64,000 nt of DNA from Termitomyces sp. T153 (lineage: Eukaryota > Basidiomycota > Agaricomycetes > Agaricales > Lyophyllaceae): the NCBI GenBank assembly GCA_018296165.2, contig JACKQL020000015.1, positions 930,001-994,000 on the forward strand. The letters are read 5' to 3'. Shown piece after piece: positions 57,217 through 64,000 of the stretch (position 1 is the stretch's first letter; the number at the start of each line of letters is the position of its first letter). The position numbers and the translations under genes are program-made. The notes beneath the pieces are model-generated. The model did not search any database. It worked only from the letters and a program-made list of their open reading frames with translations, and was not told the DNA's origin.

Positions 57217-57375
57217 CCGAACATGGGTGCAAGCTCAAGCAAGCAACTTTGACAAGAACAAGTCTGTGGTCGCTATGTTTGTCCTAGACAGGAACACCAA
57301 ATAAAGATCAATTGAACGCGCAACAACGCGCGGCCGCGTCAGCCTGAGCTACGAGTCCGAGTTCTTCTACCACCC
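57217..57375. promoter_or_regulatory. divergent promoter of GPI2 and PRE2
   Basis: Only 159 bp separate the two start codons, so both genes must share control DNA. A GC-rich GCGCGGCCGCG patch lies at about 57,329-57,340. No TATA box was seen. Confidence 0.6.
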
Positions 57376-58629
57376 ATGAATTCCTTTGCAGAACGTTTCT
57401 CAACGACAACAGCCGTCGCCCAGATGCGCAATGCGCAGGCTGTGGCAGGCGATGACGAGGACTTTGACGGCGCCATGTGGGGTTCGAGCGCGGGTTTTGG
57501 CAACATCACCAAAGGCATTCCCACTTTCACAGTACCACAGGTTTCAGATGTAAGTGTATGGATTGGATATACAAAACAGCCATCTGAGCTATCTACATAG
57601 CCCACAGCTTTCCTTCGACTACACACAGATGACCACGCCGATCCCAATTGCCGAATTAAGATCCAGCATGGAACGACCACTCTGGCATTCCGATTTCAGG
57701 GAGGTGTTATCGTTGCGGTTGACTCAAGAGCAACGGCTGGAAGCTATATTGGTGTGTCAGGATTCACGTATTCTCTTCCACACGTCTGATCGCGTTCAAT
57801 AGCGTCCGGTACCGTGAAAAAGGTCATAGAGATCAATCCTTACCTGCTTGGAACGATGGCTGGTGGCGCTGGTTCGTCCCTCCTCTCTTTGAACTTACAA
57901 ATATTTTCAAACTACGATTCAACAGCTGACTGTCAATATTGGGAGACCTACCTTGGAATACATTGTCGACTTCACGAGCTTCGCAACAGAGAACGCATAT
58001 CTGTTTCTGCAGCAAGCAAGTACCTAAGCAACCTTGTATATTCATACAAGGGTATGGGGTTGAGCATGGTGTGTAATATTCTGCTGCTGTTTGCCCCGGT
58101 TTCATGCTGGCCTTGACAGGGAACGATGATTTGTGGTTGGGACAAGACTGTACGTACGACGAAGACTAAACCATAACCATAGTTTATCCATTTTACAGGG
58201 GCCTACTATATTTTATGTCGACTCCGATGGTACTCGTCTGAAAGGCGACTTATTCTCAGTTGGCTCTGGAAGTACATTCGCATACGGCGTTCTGGACCAG
58301 GGTTATCGATGGGATCTGACTGATGAAGAGGCTCAGGAGCTAGGCAGGCGAAGCATCTACGCTGCTGGTCATCGTGACGCCTTCTCTGGCAATACTTGTA
58401 ACCTCTACCATGTGAAGGAAAATGGGTGGCAATTCCTGGGTATGGCCAGTGATCTTCTTACGAGATTTCGAATTGAACATCTTATCCTTCAGGCAACTAT
58501 GATATTGCGAAGATGCATTATGATGGACCCGGAAATGTTCCAGGAGCTCCTGGAGGCGGTTACGGATACGATGTCCGTGTTCAGGGACGCAGCTCATCGA
58601 ACCCACCAGAAGCAGTGGCAGCCACTTAA
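57376..58629 (+). CDS. PRE2: proteasome subunit beta type-5 (chymotrypsin-like), PRE2
   Basis: Catalytic beta5 subunit of the 20S core. Multi-exon. A propeptide ([20 protein letters not shown]...) precedes the processing site [13 protein letters not shown], giving the nucleophile Thr. The supporting residues are in [15 protein letters not shown] (Asp17/Arg19) and the [26 protein letters not shown] block (Lys33). Later: [60 protein letters not shown] and [15 protein letters not shown]. The last exon gives a Gly/Pro-rich tail ending NPPEAVAAT at 58629. All catalytic positions are intact. Confidence 0.95.
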
Positions 58630-58944
58630 TTCATTTCACATCTACGACCAATTGTAAAATACCACCAAATTCAGATTGTTTCCAATCCTTGCTCAAGTTG
58701 GGAGCACTGATGACTGAAATCTCAAAGCGGACAATTATGGAGAGACAACCATTTTATTCGATTGTAAATCGTTAGTGGTTGTTTACGTAATGCACTTGAA
58801 AGCTCAAGTTGCTATGATGCAGCTCGATACTTTCCCAAAGTTTTAAAACAATGTCTATGACCATAATCCTGAGGTCATCACTGTATTGATGTGCTGAGCC
58901 CCAGCGGGGTATATTTTTGTAAACATGAAAAGGAAGAATTTGCT

Positions 58945-61356
58945 TCATGCACGGCCAGCGTAAGCAGATTCGTACTCGTCAACGTCTTTGCGTTCTTTGT
59001 CGAAGAAGGTGATAGAAGCAAGAGTTCTCCACTGTCAGATGATAGTCGAGTTAAAATCCTGGATCGTATGTGGTAGTAGCACACGAACCTGAGTTTTGTG
59101 CAGGACCTTCCAGAACACAAACAGGACCGGGCAGATGCCGATCATAGCATATGAAAAGAGGAATGATGGTACGTCCCATCGTCCTGGAAGGAAAACTGTG
59201 TAACCTCCAACAAAAGCCATTGTCAGAGTGCCAACAAGGGCATAGTAACTAACGGAGAGTGAATCAATCGAATGACGAATTGGAAAAATGTGATAGATCA
59301 TACCCGCAGAAAGGCTGCCAAGCACTCTTGAAAGGTAGAGTGTCCCGCGAAATTCCCTGGATTTTGAGCGCCTGAAGATGCATTTCAGTGTGATAAGTTC
59401 GGGATCGTTTACTTCACATGAAGTAAACTGACCTTGTGGAAACGAATGTACGTGAATGAGATAATTGCGTAGTTCAAGAGTTGGGATGCCGTCACAAGGT
59501 TAACGAACCTGTGCAGGTAACAGATTAGTAACATCATTTGAAGACATCAGCGAGCATACCATTGCAGAACCACTGCGGAGTTGTTGGAGACCTGAAGGAA
59601 TGCTGTAGAGATAACATCAGTAAAGACACTAATAACAAGTCAAAATTGACGGACATAACAAGGAGATTGCAAGCGTCACTCCGACGCAATATATCGGCAC
59701 CCCATTAGAATTGCACCTCGCTAAAAATCTAGGCGCCTTTCCTTCCAGCGCCAATCCTAACAAGGTACGACTAGCACAGTACACATAGCTGTTACCGGCA
59801 GAAAACACGGCAGTCAGGACTAATGCATTCACAATGTGAGGAAGAACACGAATGTGAAGATGCTCCATTGCAATAACATAAGGAGAAGACCCAGCACCAG
59901 GGCGGGCGTCCGAAAGCGCCCTCAAGAGATCTGGATCGTTGTATGGGACTATTATCCCAATGCACAGAGAACCGAGGACAAAGAAGGTGGTCAGGCGATA
60001 GAAAACACTTTTGAATGCAGAAGGCATATTGCGCCGCGGATACTCGGATTCTCCTGCCGCCATCGCGACATAGTCAGGGCCTAGGACACTGCAATGAGGA
60101 ACCTAAGAGCCGTACGAGGTGAGATTACACACCTGCGATAGTGAAGGAAGCTTGAATGAGACAAGCCAGAAATCCGAGAAATCGGCCTAGTGAACCTGTT
60201 TTGATATATTCTGCGAAAGGAGCACCAGAGACCTTAGAGGCTGTGATGTAAAGAAATGAGGTGGCGTTTGACAGGAGTGATAAAGACAAACGTACAATCC
60301 CAATTTCGGAATCCATATTTGTCGTGCAAAGGATTACCGCCAACCATTGTAACGAATGTGAAAGCCATCATACACAAGGCCAGCGTGACCTTCCCTATTG
60401 CAAGCCAAAACTCTGATTCTGTTACGGACGGGTTAAACACGACCTTACAAAGGGAAGATGTATGCAGGACAAACCTCCGTACCACCGTACAGCGAACAAG
60501 TTCAGAGCTCTGGTAATAGAATTGAGATTTACGAGAAACGTGTCTCAGTGGATGAAAACGCACGCATAACATATGAGTACAAAGAAGATCACGGCGACAA
60601 GTGGAATTTTATCTGTCCAGAATTGTAGGACAAGGTTGAAAGCCGTGACTTCGAACGGTACAAGTGAAGCTTGGAGAACAAAAAAATTGTAACCAGCACA
60701 AAAACCCAGTGCTGGGTCGACAAAGCGGTCCGCAAAACGCACCTGTGTTCACAGATATACTCAGAGATACGCGGTTGCACATAAATTGGAAAGACGTACG
60801 AATGGCGAGGATATCGGAATCCACGTAACCATTTCAGCTGTAAAGAGTTTCACTCAGAATAGGCCTAGAAAATTTTGAGAGACTAAACTCACAAAGGCAG
60901 TGGCTGATAGCCAGAATAAAGGACGACCATATTGTAAATGCCAGGAAGAGACTCGCTGAGCCTTCTCAGAACTATTGTGGGTCACTTGACACTACTCAAC
61001 ACTCACCAGGGCCACCCTTGGTTAACGTAGATCCTATCTGGACGAACAAAGCCGTTCCAATAGTACCTGAAAACAGCGCGTGATTAAAGAGTCTGAGGAT
61101 ATTGTAGAAATTAGCCTAACCTCCGATACCAATCAATTGTATATGACGATTCTACAAAAGTGAATTTTAGAATCTTCACTGAATCCACGAACAATCCACT
61201 CACCTTCAGCCGTCTATGGGTCTGATCGTCCGTAGGGAGTCCATCCAACTGTACTCGGTACTCGTTCTCACTACCCTCTCCACTCGCCACCTTTTCTATC
61301 GTTGCATCTCCGATTTTTGAGGCTCTGAACTTCATCACGGCCCGCTCACAAGACAC
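58945..61356 (-). CDS. amino-acid permease (APC superfamily, YAT type)
   Basis: Plasma-membrane amino-acid/proton symporter. Start at 61356 (MSCERAVM) or the in-frame Met at 61335. Cytosolic N-terminus, then across introns THRRLKNRHIQLIGIGGTIG and TALFVQIGSTLTKGGP, the family's first-helix signature. Next FVDPALGFCAGYNFFVLQAS, LVPFEVTAFNLVLQFW, then a GAPFAEYIKTGSLGRFLGF helix region. PDYVAMAAGESEYPRRNMPSA is the family motif after helix 6. Helices 7-12 include ALVLTAVFSAGNSYVYCASR and LLNYAIISFTYIRFH. The C-terminus ends DVDEYESAYAGRA at 58945. At least a dozen introns; no frame break was found. Substrate cannot be predicted. Confidence 0.9.
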
Positions 61357-62278
61357 CGATATTCGCGGAGGCCGTAGAAGATGGGATAGCTATCAAGCTG
61401 CCTGTGGGTAAACGATCGAAGAAAACGGCGGGAGCTGGTAGCAGTAAACAAGGAAACACTCAGAGGCCCGGCAAGATCGTGTACTTATAGACACTCAGGG
61501 CGCTTGTGAAGCTCTTTACGGTGAGGGGGACATAAGGGGGATACATGCTTCGGGTAAATTCGCCGAGGGAATCATGCGATAAATCTTTGTGGCGGATCCA
61601 TAAACCGATCTCCGGGGTTTCTGCTCTAGGGCTGCTCTAGGGCAGATATTCCCACCAGAGTAGTGGAAGAAATGAACTCATTTGAAAACATGTACATAGG
61701 TCGTGGAATTTGTGAAGCTTTAAGCATCAATGCATCAAGACTGTCAGCTGTCAAGTGACCTTCTTTTTCCTGTTTGGCTTCTAGATCGTATATGACGTTT
61801 TCGAGCTTGGCGGGATCAAAAAAAAACCGTCGGTACCTTGGCAAGTCGACTTGGCAAGTTCCAACAATTCAGTAGCATACAATGTATTGTCATTATATGT
61901 CCTATGTAAAACGTTAACTCGTCCAATGTCCCGAGACTCGCGTTCCCGAAACTCAGACCTCACGTCTGAAATCAGCTTGCCGGCGGTTTAATCGAAGACA
62001 AACAATATTTTAGCTTGCCGGTGGTTCAACTGAAGACGAAGACATTCTATTGTAGTGTCTAAGAATAAAATGAATAAGACGAATAGAATAAACAAGAAAG
62101 ATATATATATCCATTAGAATTCGATGAGCAGAAATGGGTATGAGATGTAGGGATAGTATTCTAGTCTACAAACGATTGGTTGATTTAAAAATAGGGCGCC
62201 CAATCCAAAGGGAGAAGCAAAAGTGAACGAAATATTTAGGCCGAAAAAAGAACGATCGTATACATCACCTCCACACCC
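61357..62278. other. intergenic with a possible gene remnant
   Basis: About 920 bp. On the minus strand, 61,963-61,626, two overlapping frames (RSEFRERESRDIGRVN; YRRFFFDPAKLENVIYDLEA) look protein-like and could be a frameshifted remnant, but no family is recognised. A ~25-bp stretch AGCTTGCCGGYGGTTYAA occurs twice near 61,975-62,030. Confidence 0.4.
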
Positions 62279-64000
62279 CTAACGCAACCCACCCGACGGT
62301 AACCCCCCCGCCAAATCGATATACCTCGTCACCCTCTTCGTCCTCTTCGAATTCTGCACCCACTCCTCCTCTCCCCGCTCATCATCACTTCCAACCTCAC
62401 TCGCATGCGCATGGCGCTCGCATAGCATCCTTCCGTCCACCTCCCAGTATTCCGCCAGCTTTGCCCTGCACGGCGGGTCCCCGGGGTACTCGCATAGCAT
62501 GTGTTCGGGGTGGTACCTGTCGCCTGTATGAGAGACGGCACAGGGCCCCTCGATGGGCTGGCCGCAGAGTGTGGCGGCGCAGAGGGATTCGTTCGCTTCG
62601 TGGTAGTGGTATTTACAAAGAGGTTTGCCGTCGAAGACGTAAAATGATTTGTCCGGGAAGGGTTTCTGGATTTGGTGGAGATGTTGGGAAGGCGTGATTG
62701 GAGAGAAAAAGGACAAACGTACGTGGCATACATGACAATTGAAACATTCACGGTGGTATTTACCTTTAAGTTGCCCGTCCGCTGACGATACAGCTGCGTT
62801 CTCGATTGGAACATTGCAACGACGACACTAGAAGATGAAGATCGAAGTTTCAATTCACAACTCGATGAGAAAGAGATCCATGACGAACCTTGGGGAGATA
62901 CATATGCTTCCAACACCTCTCACAAAGCACACCTCCACTTTCTGTTGCAACCCACCTCCCGTCCTCAATCTTCTTCTGACACTTCAAGCACATCTTCGGC
63001 TTCTTAACCCTTGCCGATCCACTCATACTCTCCGTACTCGACTTGGTCCTCGTGAGCAACTTGTGCTCCAACGCCTGCCTCTTCTCCTTCTCCTTCTCCT
63101 TCTCCTTCTCCCGCCTCTCACCCCTCGTCAAACTACTAACACTCGGATTCTTCGCGCTGAGCGGAGCCCACGCCTTGCTCGCCTCACCTTCCACAGACGT
63201 AAACGTCCTCTGCCCCCCTGTCGATTTACTCTTCGACAACCCAGCCCCCCTATCCCTCTCCTCCATTTCCACCACTCCCACCCTCTCCTTCTCCTCCATA
63301 AATATCTTCATTTCTTTCTCCATCGCACCCATACTACTCCCACTCATCCCCAGCCCTCCCCTCACATGCGCACTCCGACTCTCAATCGTACTCTCCGTCC
63401 CACTCCGTCCGCGCCCGCCCATCTGCGTTCCAGGGCCTCCAAGCCGCGCATACGAATTCGACGTCGCCTTCGAAAGCCCCAGCGCATGCGCGACCGCAGC
63501 CGAGTTGCTCTTGCGCGTATCGTCCCCGCCAGAACTCGAGAGGCTGGACACAGAACCCTTGCGTTCGTGCGCGGGTTGTATGGATGATGAGAAGTGGACG
63601 TGGTTTATGCTGGAGTTGGAGCTGGAGCGTAGTATACCGTTGAGCGGGAGCGGCGGCGGGGGGTTGGCTTTACCCTTCGTCCTTGTGTCTACGGGAGGCT
63701 CCTCGTCTTGGTGGTCCGTATGATCGGCGTAGGCAAGGCCTTCGTAGTCAGAGGCAGAGTCAGTTGAGGAGGGCGGTCGCCTAGTTGCTGGTCGAGAGGC
63801 ACTTGTGCTGTTGCTAAGTGAACGGCTGGGAACACTTTGACTATAAAGATAGATGGAAGATCCGGGTGCACGTGGTGCCCGAGCTGTCGATGGGGTTTCC
63901 ATCCCTATGTCGTCAGAAATCATGGTATTTGGTATGACCAACCCCGGGTGATTTCCGTTTCTATCAAACGGCATCTTTCTCAGCGGAGATGGCGAAGGGG
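62279..64000 (-). CDS. LIM-domain protein (paxillin-like), 5' end beyond window
   Basis: Long Ser/Pro-rich, disordered N-terminal part, then zinc-binding LIM repeats. A first half-site CLKCQKKIEDGRWV...CERCW is followed by a full LIM built across two introns, CRRCNVPIENAAVSSADG, KYHRECFNCHVC, KPFPDKSFYVFDGKPLCKYH, and a second LIM (CGQPIEGPCAVSHTGDRYH...CERH). It ends SGGLR at 62279. A Met lies at 63974, but the codons before it (PSPSPLRK) stay open to the window edge and fit this kind of protein, so the gene probably starts outside. A Lys/Glu run (EKEKEKEK) precedes the LIM part. Likely a cytoskeletal or polarity adaptor, similar in layout to fission-yeast Pxl1; this is inference. Confidence 0.8.

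Overview
The window looks like nuclear DNA of a filamentous basidiomycete, most likely an Agaricomycete. Nearly every gene is cut by several 48-60 bp GT-AG introns, genes are tightly packed on both strands, and the gene content is fungal: a Zn2Cys6 regulator, a fungal heme peroxidase with a long C-terminal extension, a YAT-type amino-acid permease and a basidiomycete O-methyltransferase. Species cannot be named from the sequence alone.

Left arm (1-28,070), ordinary genes in order: CLP1 (3' part, +), mitoribosomal protein mS38 (+), an unknown two-helix membrane protein (-), a retropepsin-fold protein whose catalytic Asp is missing (-), UBC9 (-), a Sac2/INPP5F-like phosphoinositide phosphatase (-), a Zn2Cys6 transcription factor (-), an Erf2-like DHHC palmitoyltransferase (-), a secreted and probably GPI-anchored heme peroxidase (-), SNU13 (-), and an O-methyltransferase (+) at the edge of the repeat island.

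Repeat island (about 28,500-53,830). This is a mosaic of retroelements with no intact host gene. Most of it (28,500-43,723 and 52,403-53,800) is old and almost stripped of CpG. It holds a Ty3/gypsy gag-PR-RT-RNaseH relic (+), a gag fragment (-), a LINE RNase H relic (-), a tRNA-derived SINE head (-), several LTR relics and an old reversed copy of a non-coding LTR element. Set into it is a CpG-rich, younger block (43,724-52,402): two LTRs head to head forming a palindrome with ~1.1-kb arms, then an apparently full-length 7.5-kb non-autonomous LTR element (5' LTR 44,908-46,053, internal 46,054-51,255, 3' LTR 51,256-52,402) without recognisable gag or pol. Two features stand out. First, the 14 nt directly after the TATA box of the LTR are the exact reverse complement of the 14 nt at the LTR/internal junction, which points to Tf1-type self-priming, and the old copy shows a compensating base change. 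Second, the internal region carries, on the antisense strand, a spliced gene-like unit (Cys motif, coiled coil, short intron) shared with the old copy at the same intron position.

Right arm (55,335-64,000): gamma-glutamylcyclotransferase-like protein (+), GPI2/PIG-C (-) and proteasome beta5/PRE2 (+) sharing a 159-bp divergent promoter, an amino-acid permease (-), and a LIM-domain protein (-) running off the window edge.

The host genes are mostly housekeeping (RNA 3'-end processing, splicing/snoRNP, SUMO, proteasome, GPI anchors, lipid signalling) and do not form an obvious pathway cluster.
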